Shown here: positions 27,901-34,497 of the stretch, one piece after another
How the letters are laid out: the number at the start of each line of letters is the position of its first letter
How positions within the stretch are numbered: position 1 is the stretch's first letter
DNA from: Phascolarctobacterium succinatutens CAG:287
Lineage (GTDB): Bacteria > Bacillota > Negativicutes > Acidaminococcales > Acidaminococcaceae
DNA length: 64,000 nt
Assembly (NCBI RefSeq): GCF_000434895.1
Contig: NZ_FR892814.1
Coordinates: 13,396-77,395 of the forward strand
Reading direction: 5' to 3'
The notes under the pieces: model-generated
The model's database searches: none
What the model was told of the DNA's origin: nothing
Seen by the model: the letters and a program-made list of their open reading frames with translations, nothing else
Position numbers and translations under genes: made by a program

Positions 27901-30900
27901 TATTGTTCAAGGAATTGTAGGCAACTGCCAAGCCTGCGCCCACCTTAGAGTTGGAACCGGCAGTAACGCCAATCTGTCCTGCAACATTCACTGCCAAAGC
28001 ACCGCTTTCGGCCTTTACATCAGTTTTGGGCGTAATAAGCTTGCTGTTTTCAACAGCTGCCGTAATATCGTTATTCAGCGACTGCCAGTTAGCACTGCCG
28101 CCTACGCCGAAGCTGCCTGCAGTTCCGGCAACACCGGCCGCAAAGCCTGCCAGTACAGTATGGCTTGCCGCATTAACGTTCGTGCCGACCAAAGCATCAC
28201 CGCTGCCTTTGCCGGTAGTCGTAATATTGCTGTCCTTAATCTTAGCATTGTAATCATTATCAATATCGCTGACAGTTACAGATGCAGCTGCGCTACCGCC
28301 GTCGTTACCGGTGGTAACGCCTACGCTGACCGCGCCTGTAACAATCACATTGCCGCCGCGGGTAATATCAACATTGGTAGGCTTATCGCTGTCGCCGCTT
28401 TCATCTGCTGCCTGCTTCACCTGCTCCAGATATGCAGAGCCGTCAGCATCGAGGCCGCGTTTCTTGAGATATGCAGCCTGCGTGTTGGCAGATTCCGCTG
28501 TATCATAGGCTGCAACATTCAGGCTTTCGCCGGTCAGTGTTACGCCCTCAACCGTTGCATTGGCATAGTTATCCAATTTATTGTAGGCGGAATTGCCGGA
28601 GAAAGCATAGGAGGTCTTGGCACCGCCTGCTACACTCACGTTGGCAGCTACGCCAACCTGCGTCATGTTGGTAGTCGCTTTGACATCAGCAGTAGTAATC
28701 TTGTCATAGGTGCCACCTAAAATGGCCGCCTGCACGTCATTCTTCAGCGAACCGTAGGCCACAGTCGCGCCGCCGACAAAAGCGTTATCGCCACCAATAG
28801 AAAGGCTGGTATTCACGCCGCCGGTTATCTGGATATCGTTATCAAAAGCTGTATTGGTAATGGAGGTTGCACGCTTATCCTCACCGCTTACATTTTCATT
28901 ATTAACCTTATTATTCTGCAGCAATGCATAAGCAGTATTATCTGCAATATTTACCGACGCATTGACGGTAGCAGCAATATTAGTGCCGCCATTGCCGCCG
29001 GAATTCTTCGCCAGCGCCAGTCCCAGGCCTGCAGCTGCCAGCGAGCCGGATTTTTGCGCATTGTTGATAATCGCAGCAGCGTTTTCAATTTCGCTGTTGC
29101 TGATTACCGCCAAGGTCTGCGAATCGATATCATTTACAGCAGCAGTACCGCCAAAGGCTGCATTATGGCTGTTCGCATTATTGTCCTTAGTCAGCTTCTT
29201 CCAGGAGATGCCTGCAGCACCACCGGCAGCCACCATCATAGCAGTGTCCTTAGCAGTTACAGTGATAGTTTTACCGTTAGTAGCGTCCTTGGCAATGTTA
29301 ATCTTAACATTGTCCACAAGTGCACCGGTATCGCCATCCAGCAGATTAATTGCTGCGCTGCCTGCACCAGCAATAGTTACGGAGGACTGCTGCCCGGACG
29401 GAGTAGCGGTAGGCTTTTGGTCAGTAGGCAATACCTTCTGCGCTTCGGTCTGACGGTCCATCAGGCCGTTAATCTTTCCTGCTACCTTATGGTCAAGTGC
29501 ATTGAGCTTATTTGTAAGAGCATTAGTCTTGTTGCTTACGAAATTACCCAGCTTGTCAAAAATACCAACTTCACCACTGTCATCAGCGGTAGATACGCCG
29601 CCGGCAACAGCAACATTGATAATTTTGCCGCCGGTTTCAGCATTAACCTTAAACGAGCCTGCATTGATAGTGCCTTTAGTGCCATCAGCAGTCTTAGAGC
29701 CGAAGAAGTCTGCCTGCTCTGTATATGTCGTATCGCCGTCCGTACCCTGACGCAGACCGGAAGCATTCTGCACCAGCTGCTGCAGAGTTGCACGTTTTTC
29801 GGCAGCAGTATTCGCCAGCTTTTCGGCTTCCTTGCTGCGGTCCGCATTTGCGTCCTCGCCCAGTTTATCACCGCTATCGCTGCCGCTTTCGCCCTGCTCA
29901 GTTGTAGCCTGCGGAGGAGCTGCATAGCCATTATCACCAATCGCTGCATAGGTATAGCGGTCAAAATTGGTAATCGTTGCTGCCACACCAATGCCTGCAT
30001 TTTCGCCCATAGCCACAGCACCAGCTGCGCTATAAACATTGGTATCATTCTTAGCATTGAGGTTGACTGCGCCCGTGCCTGCGTTGATAACTGCTTCGTC
30101 ATCTACGGAAACAAGGCTGTTGCTTGCACCCTCAAGGTATCCCACCATGCCGCTGACGCCGCTGGTTGTGCCTTTGCCTGCGCCAAGCGACAGCTGGATA
30201 TGGTCAATTTTATTTTCCGTACCTATATCTATAGAGCCTGCAGTCAGCTTCGCTCCCTGTGCTACCGCAACAAGGCTGTTGGCATCAGCCAGGCCAATGG
30301 CAAAGGTTCCGCCAGCTGCGTTTTTACCACCGCCATTAAGGCCGAGCTTACCTGCCAACGATACATCAAACTGCTTCGATGCAGCCTTCATTGCCAGCTC
30401 GTTACCAGCTTTAATGTTAGCGTTCTTACCGATTAATATGCGCGCATTATTGCTGATATCCGTTGCTACTGCACTGCCTGCCAGCGCAATTGTAGCAGGC
30501 TTTTCATGTTCTCCAGGGCCGCTCTTGCCGCCGTTAGCACTACCTGCCGAGAAATTAAGATAGCTGTTGGGATTAGCAAAGGCTGCAGCTGCGCTCACTA
30601 CATTAATCGGACCTACAGCAATATTCTTAGCTTCATCACCCAGTGCACTGGTCAAAGCGCTGCAAGCAGCAGTGAAATCTTTATACTTTTGTCCGCCGAA
30701 CAGGTCCATGAAGTCCACCTGCTCTCCACCGTTAGAAGAGAAGCAGTTATCCTTGGCATAATTAAAGAAAGCATCTGCTGCATTACTCAAGGCATCTGCC
30801 TTAGCTTCGATATCAGCATGATTTTCACCTTTATAGGCAGCCTTAACCTTGGCGCAGGCATCCTTAACCTCCTGCACCATGCGGTTGATACGGTTATATT

Positions 30901-33364
30901 CAAAGCTGCTGTTGGCCGCAATATTTACCTTGCCACCGGTAAGCGTAACGTTGGTAGCGTTGTCAGGATTCTGTGCTTCCTCGCCACCGGCAACAGTGAC
31001 GGTAGCAGTATTATCCAGCTTGCTGTAAAGCACGGACGCATTGACGAGCGCCTTGTTGTCTACATCCTTGTCATAGTTATTGCTTTTGCCGGTAACCTGC
31101 ATCTGGGTATCTTCAATAACGCTTTTAGCAGTGATATTAAGATCATTTTTGGCAGCAAGCGCAACACCCTGCCCAATTTTTACATCAGCAGTATTGCTTT
31201 CCACTGCAACGCCCACGCTGACGCCGGTGCTCATGAAATCAGCCAGCTTATCCCACGGCTTAGGCTCCGTCGGTGCAGAAGGTGTAGACGGCGCGTTAAG
31301 CTTATCCTTCAGCTTTTGCGGCGTGTACTTGGCGTTGGCCAGCCATTTTTTAATACCGCCCAATAATTGATCCTTAGCGCCGTTTTCGCCAATAAGCGAA
31401 TCTAAGGACTGAGAGCCTTTGATATTGGTAACAATCTTCTTCATAAATGCCGAAGAACCCATAGCGTTGTTGGCAATGACAGTATTATCCGTCAAAACAT
31501 TTTCCGCATTAACAGACAGGCTTCCATCCTTGCTGCTTACATTGCCATTGATGTTGACATTTGCCTTGCTGTCATAATCAGTTACGTTGACAGCGGTAGC
31601 AACTACAGCCTTTTCACCTGTGCTTACCTCTGCCTTGGTAATCACACTGTTTACAGACTTCGCTTCAATGTTGACGTCCTTTTGCAGCTCAGTCATCTGC
31701 GCAGTCTTGCCAATGGTAACACTGCTCTTGTTGTCACCCGTAGTGATATTCAACGCTACATCACCCAAATTAGGGTTTTCAGAAACATCCATAGTGGTGG
31801 CCTTGGCTTCACTGTTCACCTTGCTGTCGGCCAAGGCAGTAACGGACGTACCGCCCGTGGATTTAAGGGTGCCGTCAATATTTACTGCTGCCTCATTATG
31901 TGTTTGGCTGTAGGTTACGGCAGCCGCCGGGATGATGTTGGTGCCTGCCACGTTCATAACCTTCAGCAAAGCAGTGCTGGCGCCAGCGCCGGCTTCCACG
32001 CTGCTGTTCGCCTTGATATTCAGCGCAGGCTTAACAACCTTGCCCTCGCTGACAGTATCACTGCCAGTGGCGTTAATCTCAGCACTTTGGCCTACGTTGA
32101 CCTCAGCCTTGCTGTTCAAAACTGCATAGGAAGCATCAAGGTTAGCTGTGAGTGCGCCCACAATATTAGAAGTAACGTTGCTGGCGTTCAGCACGCTGCT
32201 TTCCGCGCTCACATAACGGTTAACTGCATCGGCAGTAATATCAACCTGCGTTGCTTCAACAGTGCCATCAACATTGACTGTGGCATTAGTAGTAACGATC
32301 TGCCCATAAAGATGGGAATTGGTAGTAGTGGAGGGAGTATAATTTTCTTTATATTGGTCGGATTTTTCAACTACAACATTGTTCAACGCCTGCGCGCTTA
32401 GCTTGGCATTGCCTGTAGCCTTTACTTCTGCGCCATTGGCAACGCTAAGCTCGGCTTCCACCTTAGCGCCTGCAATCTTACTGAAGTCATCAAGCATTTT
32501 GTAGTTATCATTATAATTGTTAGAGGCTGCGAGGACGATATCACCGCTGCCCGTTTTTTTCGCAGTAAGTGCAGTACCAGACAGACCGGATTTAACTTTA
32601 TTAGTATTAACAATATCCTTAAAATTAACAACTCCAGTACTAATAGACGCACCCGTTGCCGTTGCGCCTGCAGCTACATCACCTATAGTATTTTCACTTA
32701 CATTTTTGCCTACGCCAATCTTGGCAGCACGCAAATTAACAGCGTTAACAGCGTTAACCTTACCTAAAACGTTGATGGTGCCGCTGGCGTTAATAGGAAT
32801 CTGGGCAAAGCCTTCATCCTTGATTATAGTATTAAACTTATCCTCAGTACCAAGTTTCTTATATTCATCAAAGGCAGTCTTAGTCGGCGTAGCAACGTAA
32901 AGCGCACCGGCATTAATCACACCGGTTTTGCCAACTGCCATACCGTTGGAGCTGAAGAAGAAAAGGTTACCGCCAATCTTTTTGTTCTGAATCGCATTGA
33001 CTGTGCCGTTGATATCAATGCGTGAATCAACAAAGTTAACCAGATTACCAACCTTGCCGTTTACATCCGTGCCAAAGTACATATTGGCAATATTATTAGC
33101 GTCCAGCTTGAACTCTTTAAACTGGTTAATTGCTACATTATTATTGAAAACCTGACTGGCAAAAATGTCAGCAACACCGTTTTCATTAAATTTAACGGCA
33201 TTACCATCCGCCCTTGTAATAGTGCTCGCCAGTGCAGCTACAGGCTGCATTACAAAGCCAATGGCCGTAACAGCGCTGACAATTTTCTGTGCAGTGGAAT
33301 CTTTCGCAATAGCGCTCAAGCTGAGCCTTTCTGCGCTACGCAGGAATTTACGGTTAACCTTCAT
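15989..33364 (-). CDS. Giant TPS-secreted filamentous haemagglutinin-like adhesin (TpsA)
   Basis: A 5,791-residue exoprotein, roughly 580 kDa. Residues 1-46 form a long basic-then-hydrophobic signal peptide ending at AALA. A TPS domain follows (about 47-250, with an SSNGM motif at 138-142 replacing the classical NPNGI), which is recognised by the transporter. The body is several thousand residues of short G/N/A/T/V-rich beta-helix repeats, interrupted by charged helical insertions (about residues 820-910, 1160-1210, 3530-3585 and 4420-4515). A block of near-identical 82-residue repeats occupies about 5090-5430. The C-terminal region (YVYDQRFTAVDHML...) is acidic and lacks a membrane anchor. 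It resembles the LktA-type filamentous adhesins of fusobacteria and Negativicutes. AAGGAGGG precedes the ATG. Confidence 0.95.
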   Translation of the reverse strand: MKVNRKFLRSAERLSLSAIAKDSTAQKIVSAVTAIGFVMQPVAALASTITRADGNAVKFNENGVADIFASQVFNNNVAINQFKEFKLDANNIANMYFGTDVNGKVGNLVNFVDSRIDINGTVNAIQNKKIGGNLFFFSSNGMAVGKTGVINAGALYVATPTKTAFDEYKKLGTEDKFNTIIKDEGFAQIPINASGTINVLGKVNAVNAVNLRAAKIGVGKNVSENTIGDVAAGATATGASISTGVVNFKDIVNTNKVKSGLSGTALTAKKTGSGDIVLAASNNYNDNYKMLDDFSKIAGAKVEAELSVANGAEVKATGNAKLSAQALNNVVVEKSDQYKENYTPSTTTNSHLYGQIVTTNATVNVDGTVEATQVDITADAVNRYVSAESSVLNASNVTSNIVGALTANLDASYAVLNSKAEVNVGQSAEINATGSDTVSEGKVVKPALNIKANSSVEAGAGASTALLKVMNVAGTNIIPAAAVTYSQTHNEAAVNIDGTLKSTGGTSVTALADSKVNSEAKATTMDVSENPNLGDVALNITTGDNKSSVTIGKTAQMTELQKDVNIEAKSVNSVITKAEVSTGEKAVVATAVNVTDYDSKANVNINGNVSSKDGSLSVNAENVLTDNTVIANNAMGSSAFMKKIVTNIKGSQSLDSLIGENGAKDQLLGGIKKWLANAKYTPQKLKDKLNAPSTPSAPTEPKPWDKLADFMSTGVSVGVAVESNTADVKIGQGVALAAKNDLNITAKSVIEDTQMQVTGKSNNYDKDVDNKALVNASVLYSKLDNTATVTVAGGEEAQNPDNATNVTLTGGKVNIAANSSFEYNRINRMVQEVKDACAKVKAAYKGENHADIEAKADALSNAADAFFNYAKDNCFSSNGGEQVDFMDLFGGQKYKDFTAACSALTSALGDEAKNIAVGPINVVSAAAAFANPNSYLNFSAGSANGGKSGPGEHEKPATIALAGSAVATDISNNARILIGKNANIKAGNELAMKAASKQFDVSLAGKLGLNGGGKNAAGGTFAIGLADANSLVAVAQGAKLTAGSIDIGTENKIDHIQLSLGAGKGTTSGVSGMVGYLEGASNSLVSVDDEAVINAGTGAVNLNAKNDTNVYSAAGAVAMGENAGIGVAATITNFDRYTYAAIGDNGYAAPPQATTEQGESGSDSGDKLGEDANADRSKEAEKLANTAAEKRATLQQLVQNASGLRQGTDGDTTYTEQADFFGSKTADGTKGTINAGSFKVNAETGGKIINVAVAGGVSTADDSGEVGIFDKLGNFVSNKTNALTNKLNALDHKVAGKINGLMDRQTEAQKVLPTDQKPTATPSGQQSSVTIAGAGSAAINLLDGDTGALVDNVKINIAKDATNGKTITVTAKDTAMMVAAGGAAGISWKKLTKDNNANSHNAAFGGTAAVNDIDSQTLAVISNSEIENAAAIINNAQKSGSLAAAGLGLALAKNSGGNGGTNIAATVNASVNIADNTAYALLQNNKVNNENVSGEDKRATSITNTAFDNDIQITGGVNTSLSIGGDNAFVGGATVAYGSLKNDVQAAILGGTYDKITTADVKATTNMTQVGVAANVSVAGGAKTSYAFSGNSAYNKLDNYANATVEGVTLTGESLNVAAYDTAESANTQAAYLKKRGLDADGSAYLEQVKQAADESGDSDKPTNVDITRGGNVIVTGAVSVGVTTGNDGGSAAASVTVSDIDNDYNAKIKDSNITTTGKGSGDALVGTNVNAASHTVLAGFAAGVAGTAGSFGVGGSANWQSLNNDITAAVENSKLITPKTDVKAESGALAVNVAGQIGVTAGSNSKVGAGLAVAYNSLNNTTGAYVKGSEISGANDDASSILTVDAANKGNVYSVGAAVTAGTANALNGVVVVNRGRNDVEAVIDKYDGRRTKLNNMSKVAVKSSDDSNQLAVVGAVSVSAGSNAKFAAGGSVAYNEIGNITGSAGEKKQTNKAAINNADITTTDDGKISVNAVDESTLTTISVGTSITTGNVAFSGAGSAAMIKKDTDTELVNTHINKDKNNAATVQATADSKGKITTVAVVAAGAKDAAIGAGIAVNQLDADTNTTVTKGEYKVKGFTAEAKSDSSILSVGVAGGVAKTAGIAGNIGVNLLANDTKAAIDGAKINADGTLAVIAKSKDTLQNFAGAFGVAAGGQAGVGMGVAYNEISGTTESVVKNNAELTAAGNDAGVAVNERNKDNDNVVSDKKRTGVIIAADAEHNLTNVAVSAGVAVSADVGVGVAGTVTVNRILGATNAKVTNSSINAALTDRSKADVYVAANDATKSESHVGSLGVGGGADGGAGFGLASDTGVVSRNVTAMIDGGSAKKLVNGNSIDVAALNKAKMSTNSYGIAAAGGAYGAGAGAGTVSVAKLDAEITAAVKNIQGTNNGLAITADHVNDITLRSAAAAASGALVSAAGGAGIGVVDDDSKTVAELSGSKVTAETGDITVNAANKTDVTTAVFGVAASMVAGGLNVAVNNLDNTVSTLVKDNSNLQVQGTFAAKADNIVKTSFVNGADAVGAAGVAIGVGVNTIDTGVITEISGSKITAGAIDVAATEKLDVKQVVENAALGGHGYSANVSVTTIGAAAADQYGDSETTDSDKKATFNTNDILNKANAAIEGQGTVGTVTNKDGKSSSNAAGMTFDKYTDSNGQKLSAGPGTTASKGSSKAEGVQAKVSNSTLQATGDTKVNAKRTVDAKLTSAQVAGGIAGNGIAASVAVLDVERKTGVTINNNSKLIAKNVTLGSVQDGTSKIDAYQVAAGAAFAGSAAYAQNSLHGANAITIDRSTLQATGDNSSKGTLTVKAEDTSSAAVRTIGATAGAVAGGVLVTNATNNSDNTVTIGGSKLIAGKEYSYGNGYYNIGKVDVASVKANSITAETYGGMVGIAAAQGIVALATDAGSSKVNVTGASGLLGKSVSMNATNKPAVRAEAQAYSGGLLAVAGVAVSKAKASGTVEAKVADGSSFAADNVEITANVTTQTAKDENNKEYAIDNVSAKTIGATASGQYAAGFNTAYAENDMTVSVDVGKEQYSVNALKLKADNASVISADTLGVTVGGYIASGSNWSDTKTNLTTSVKAAGVKENVYNSLGSVNISSSGYSAVNNDANGYGGGIVGFNPVAARSQNQITTNTTADVSGKWQNVGSLSVATNNADKLDILADSLTAAVVGASGTEIKNNVTHNANINVTGDITTSGKQSYIANNTLNHDVDLKGSGYGGGSVNVNDMDNDLTYTAGVNINNATLSGTGSAGSIEALAYTDGKMNYSNTLKSAGVVPVTIAASKNVITYNNSINVSGSNLSTAKADQDITLAATDETTATFDTTADTQGGAVGAASAKTDNTLNRSNKITVTNGKILSTNDVNIYAGANLDGITSSLTYNVLADAYNKTAVPLATAPKAKNTMTQENQVSINGDIDSVRHVNFKAGKGMTTVSTSAREYNIYKGTSGSGSVTSTALGEVTPGETVNNYVDIASGKNVRAGIHNNLELTISGSTKVTNPEFDASGNVISGKEGSIDFSGIKVETGAGQDWFDTKQNVTADVVELQNGLYARLQEINDLLGQYASTSDEYSILNSERDRIITQMEENGFVKTSVEGGKTYRSIFDKISLPAVDVKDIVVSGGNINIEADKLQGSGSLTAQGAKNLTINNSSDLYLKINDLAIKDKGGVIRYNDAEVSKVDGFNGTMNNAAGTNADPKITVKSTGISTNGLTKPDIGIFGTVQNSTGDVLIQNSNYNINVDGNANISARNIELKADKGSVTQNSKGLLLIGGDPVTKYQFSDAIAKKIQSYVSNQAVNGKTTIDWLSNIGSYQAYKDALIAHKDDLGLTDAEVNEIRNYSVNKSSGIVAGNNVYISGLNVNLDGLVQSGYKNFKVTLDNAANNKIGNLDSDYARNRTALTDQYVMSNDKYCVSTKAGAVYNAATGAYDYTVKVYYNPATKELLTEAIEPNGGKIYITGALSSTGSGKLLAMDGTANIAIDTTNADRNLRVNKITNKDITGLISIKDTQKNTLTEYTTDGQKMSVKTTQLNNKGNATSTSTTQVNGSATTYKPADGMTINWTGGTSGDKKIIKWQYEKDFVFWGLIKYGTTKDFVENEEVKNGKTEVSSSSITGADPLGQGTVIKVNNNAKEYGVTTKDYNNPDESTYTPVVENKKYSGLSGKIFGYGNCTYTWTETQMHSTSSTYTIKGDKPINVGFMTGGSGDISVNSAKDMYLAGNISNATKADGSAIGKVTLNSNGGAISSVGSARVDADDLTAKAAKGISINHSALGNMAKLNIEATTGDVSINSDRGKLQFVGGNKGALSGNLVINAAGDITTASDTVLNGNRIDFTTLGAINAAIVPGQTLTSSDTMSASVNANAYGDITLTNSNGDMRIGHIASQTGDVSLTTSGSFIDAVGDSTLSDSESKLQKWQELGLINSNDKAEESAASAAAAKSERVQALEKQAQRLDAAKVDNYKAAAKAYNDKLAGSETLNQAKKAYIDASAEAAKLTDKDAQKQALTNARNAYMEALRKDSVFADKGYSDAELQWIINYAEVDNSTAYGWSKNELLYAIQDSVLNAAPGQVLTVDKANVQGKNISLSAGKNIGIDGEATNIAYSEMGKLDNLKLLAQAKAGDLTWNYKDSRIEVRQQRQITVKLADGGKLNLKANTSNTGNTGNVYLAGVKDTMLDISGTINTTQDVKLLSDKGIRMNDGSIVADNLIIQGGNGDVGSKDAFIKTNISGNLEANTDTGHGVYLHQTAAGGKPAQVLTIQDAATGTLVLKADNGMQMTTEAGKNTGYLNANSINLQAANGDIGKADDGIRILENGAVINAKAENGSVYLQGAGTKDAGLVVDSITAKGNAKLNLDGNVNFGNGATSGSINAGGDVTVNGNNVNLNAGTVTAGGAGNINAGKDVNVTTGSITSDGAGNITAGNNVNLNSSTLTAGADSVITATNGNIALGSSGITVNGANNGLKLDANGSVMQDAAAAGITADNLTVESGETQQLLSKSNKVKSLTIKGKNAGSSLMVNGVTRFNGTTDNLLVTVADSHIKGDVLIENYQADTGKITINSTIDTSKYNDEHTGNITVTTDGDITTADGVALNAADKVSINSKKGSVATGGNVTANNEVDIDAAKDITANGSLTSTNANVDLLASGSITTQGTVNALNNVIANANGNINTNGDVTATNGKAVLNSSAGSVTTKNVTAGQAVDIDAAKDITASGSLTSDTANVDLNAGGSITTQGTVNALNNVIANANGNINTNGDVTAETGQAKLNSSEGSVTTKNVKANKDVDIDAKQNITANGNLTSTQANVDLNAGGSITTSGQVEANNNVIANANGNINTNGDVTATNGNAVLNSSAGSVTSTVNALNNVIANANGDINTKGDVTATNGNAVLNSKGGSVNTQNVTAGQAVDIDAANNITANGSLTSDTANVDLNAGGSITTSGQVKAQQNVDYNAKGSITTEDIINSTAGNIHLQTDAAKGDITFGGDVTAEHGNINIDVLQNGSVTDHDNKDNKFTALGDKGDINSGNFALHIKGAGDVDLHEIYATNDARIDVAKGSLKLAKINGDLVALQLRTEGEKLQVDELIAGTKIIAQGSDIDLNKIQQRLDADGLLTIVPDGAQLNKPIDNLKIGEIITNKGVRFEHLWLNNGSIKVSEGMFHIDKLVVNNVAHFSNKHMKTAVWGAPPQRDGSDSVYWNNIAVNNPADNLTEWQQEGTNPDKWMYLHFTAQPNVQHSNGALLDLRNYDYVYDQRFTAVDHMLQQLNENKAEEYDINHAPDVVQYFRYDLYDLDEDDNKSEPVKITVEA
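17080..18100 (-). repeat. Tandem 246-bp (82-residue) repeats near the adhesin 3' end
   Basis: Five consecutive copies of a unit containing GSVTTKNVTAGQAVDIDAA, GSLTSDTANVDLNAGGSITT and NALNNVIANANGNINTNGDV are visible. One copy (about 17300-17420) is shortened: it jumps from GSVT directly to STVNALNN and has lost 42 residues (126 bp) in frame. DNA identity between copies is high, for example the stretch GCGTTGGCAATTACGTTGTT recurs at each unit. This indicates recent duplication and deletion. Confidence 0.85.
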
Positions 33365-33534
33365 CTTAGTTTCCCTCCTTATTAATGCCTAGCCGATATG
33401 CATAAAAAAGCAATAATCTTCTAAATTAATCTTAGAGCATCCTCTGCGAAACAGCAATTAACTAAAGGTTATGACCGCCTGCTCGCAGTAAGATATATTC
33501 TAGTAATTTATTGAAACAGAACATATAGTTAAGC

Positions 33535-33556
33535 ATAAGGTTATACTTAACCTTAT
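33535..33556. promoter_or_regulatory. Perfect dyad at the predicted start of the adhesin transcript (operator candidate)
   Basis: The 9-bp arms ATAAGGTTA (33535-33543) and TAACCTTAT (33548-33556) have a 4-base spacer. The half-site AAGGTTAT recurs at 33465-33472. The dyad spans about +1 to +22 of the adhesin promoter, the usual place for a repressor. Confidence 0.6.
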
Positions 33557-33562
33557 ACTTTA

Positions 33563-33591
33563 ATTATAAAACCATCTTGTCTTAACGTCAA
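33563..33591 (-). promoter_or_regulatory. Promoter of the TPS adhesin operon
   Basis: On the minus strand, -35 TTGACG (33586-33591), a 17-base spacer and a perfect -10 TATAAT (33563-33568). It gives a leader of about 190 bases before the ATG at 33364. Confidence 0.75.
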
Positions 33592-33621
33592 TAATTTAAT
33601 AAGTTTTTTTATCATATGAGT

Positions 33622-33666
33622 GATTAGGCCGTTGATTGGCTAATCGAATCGTCTAAAGTTCAACGG
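33622..33666. promoter_or_regulatory. Nested dyad symmetries in the adhesin / LytTR divergent region
   Basis: The outer arms CCGTTGA (33629-33635) and TCAACGG (33660-33666) are perfect. They interlock with GATTAGGCC (33622-33630) and GGCTAATC (33638-33645). The region lies between the two divergent promoters and may hold regulator sites. LytTR proteins bind spaced direct repeats, and I could not find a convincing pair here. Confidence 0.35.
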
Positions 33667-33689
33667 TAAATTGATTTTAAGATAATTTA

Positions 33690-33718
33690 TTGTCTCATCA
33701 TGCATCCTGTGCTATAAT
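33690..33718 (+). promoter_or_regulatory. Promoter of the LytTR-PAS gene
   Basis: Extended -10 TGC-TATAAT (33710-33718) with -35 TTGTCT (33690-33695) at 17 bases. Confidence 0.65.
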
Positions 33719-33759
33719 TAGAACAATAAAATCAGCCAATGCTAGAAACGGAGGAAAAA

Positions 33760-34479
33760 ATGACTGACTGGAACAAGTGGCTTAAAAAGAGAGAGCTTTG
33801 TGCGGATAATATTCTCTATATCTATCGACGTGACCGCAAAACCATCATCCATCGGGATGATGGCGAGGAATTTGAGCTGTTCGCTCCCGTATATACACTT
33901 CTAGCGCTCTTCCCGGAGGATGCCTTTCTGAACATCAACAAGGGAATTGCCGTGAACAAAGCAAGAATCGTAAATATCAGCAGCGATGGCGTCTATACCA
34001 TGTCTGACGGACAAACCTTTCAGGGACGCAAGCGCAACCTCAGCGCCCACCGCCAGCTGCGCAAGCAAATGGGTATCAATGCTCTGCCGGACGCACAGCC
34101 GCAGGCAGCACCCATGAGCTTTCTGGAAAAATGCACCCTGCTTGATGACATGCCTCTGGCATATTGCATCATCGAGCTTGTTTTTGATGCCAATGGCCAT
34201 GGTGTAGACTTTGTTTTCCGTTACTGCAATAAGGAAATGGCACACATTGAGGGAGTTCCCGTAGAAGAAATGCTAAACCGTTCTTTCTATGAGGTTTTTC
34301 GCAACGGTGACAAAAAATGGCTGGTGACCTATGCTGATGTGGCCCTCAACGGAACAAAACATCTTATCCACGATTACAGTCCGGAGATAGACCAACAGCT
34401 CAACATTTACTGCTATCAGCCGGAGCAGGGTTTTTGTGCCTGTATCCTGCAGGTTGCTGATAATATTGATCATGAATAA
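33760..34479 (+). CDS. LytTR DNA-binding protein with C-terminal PAS-like domain
   Basis: A 239-residue regulator. Residues 15-105 fit a LytTR domain: ILYIYRRDRKTIIH, then FLNINKGIAVNKARIVNI matching the conserved FxRxHRSxLVNxxxI pattern, and a basic end. Residues 125-235 resemble a PAS fold (MPLAYCIIELVFDANG, CNKEMAHIEGVPVEEMLNRSFYEVF). The usual order in LytTR regulators is sensor first, DNA-binding last, so this is reversed. GGAGG sits 5 bases before the ATG at 33760, which is why I prefer it to 33739. It diverges from the adhesin gene and is a prime candidate regulator of it. The ligand is unknown. Confidence 0.8.
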   Translation: MTDWNKWLKKRELCADNILYIYRRDRKTIIHRDDGEEFELFAPVYTLLALFPEDAFLNINKGIAVNKARIVNISSDGVYTMSDGQTFQGRKRNLSAHRQLRKQMGINALPDAQPQAAPMSFLEKCTLLDDMPLAYCIIELVFDANGHGVDFVFRYCNKEMAHIEGVPVEEMLNRSFYEVFRNGDKKWLVTYADVALNGTKHLIHDYSPEIDQQLNIYCYQPEQGFCACILQVADNIDHE

Positions 34480-34497
34480 CAAAGGAAGTAAGCAATA

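Noticed and set aside
25028..28720. 1,230-residue open frame on the plus strand opposite the adhesin
   Set aside because: Same reason: an antisense shadow of the beta-helix repeats, with no motifs and no start site.
33622..33666. LytTR-type direct repeats in the adhesin/regulator gap
   Set aside because: GTT-containing elements are spaced about 27 bp apart rather than the usual 21-22, so the match to the LytTR consensus is not convincing.
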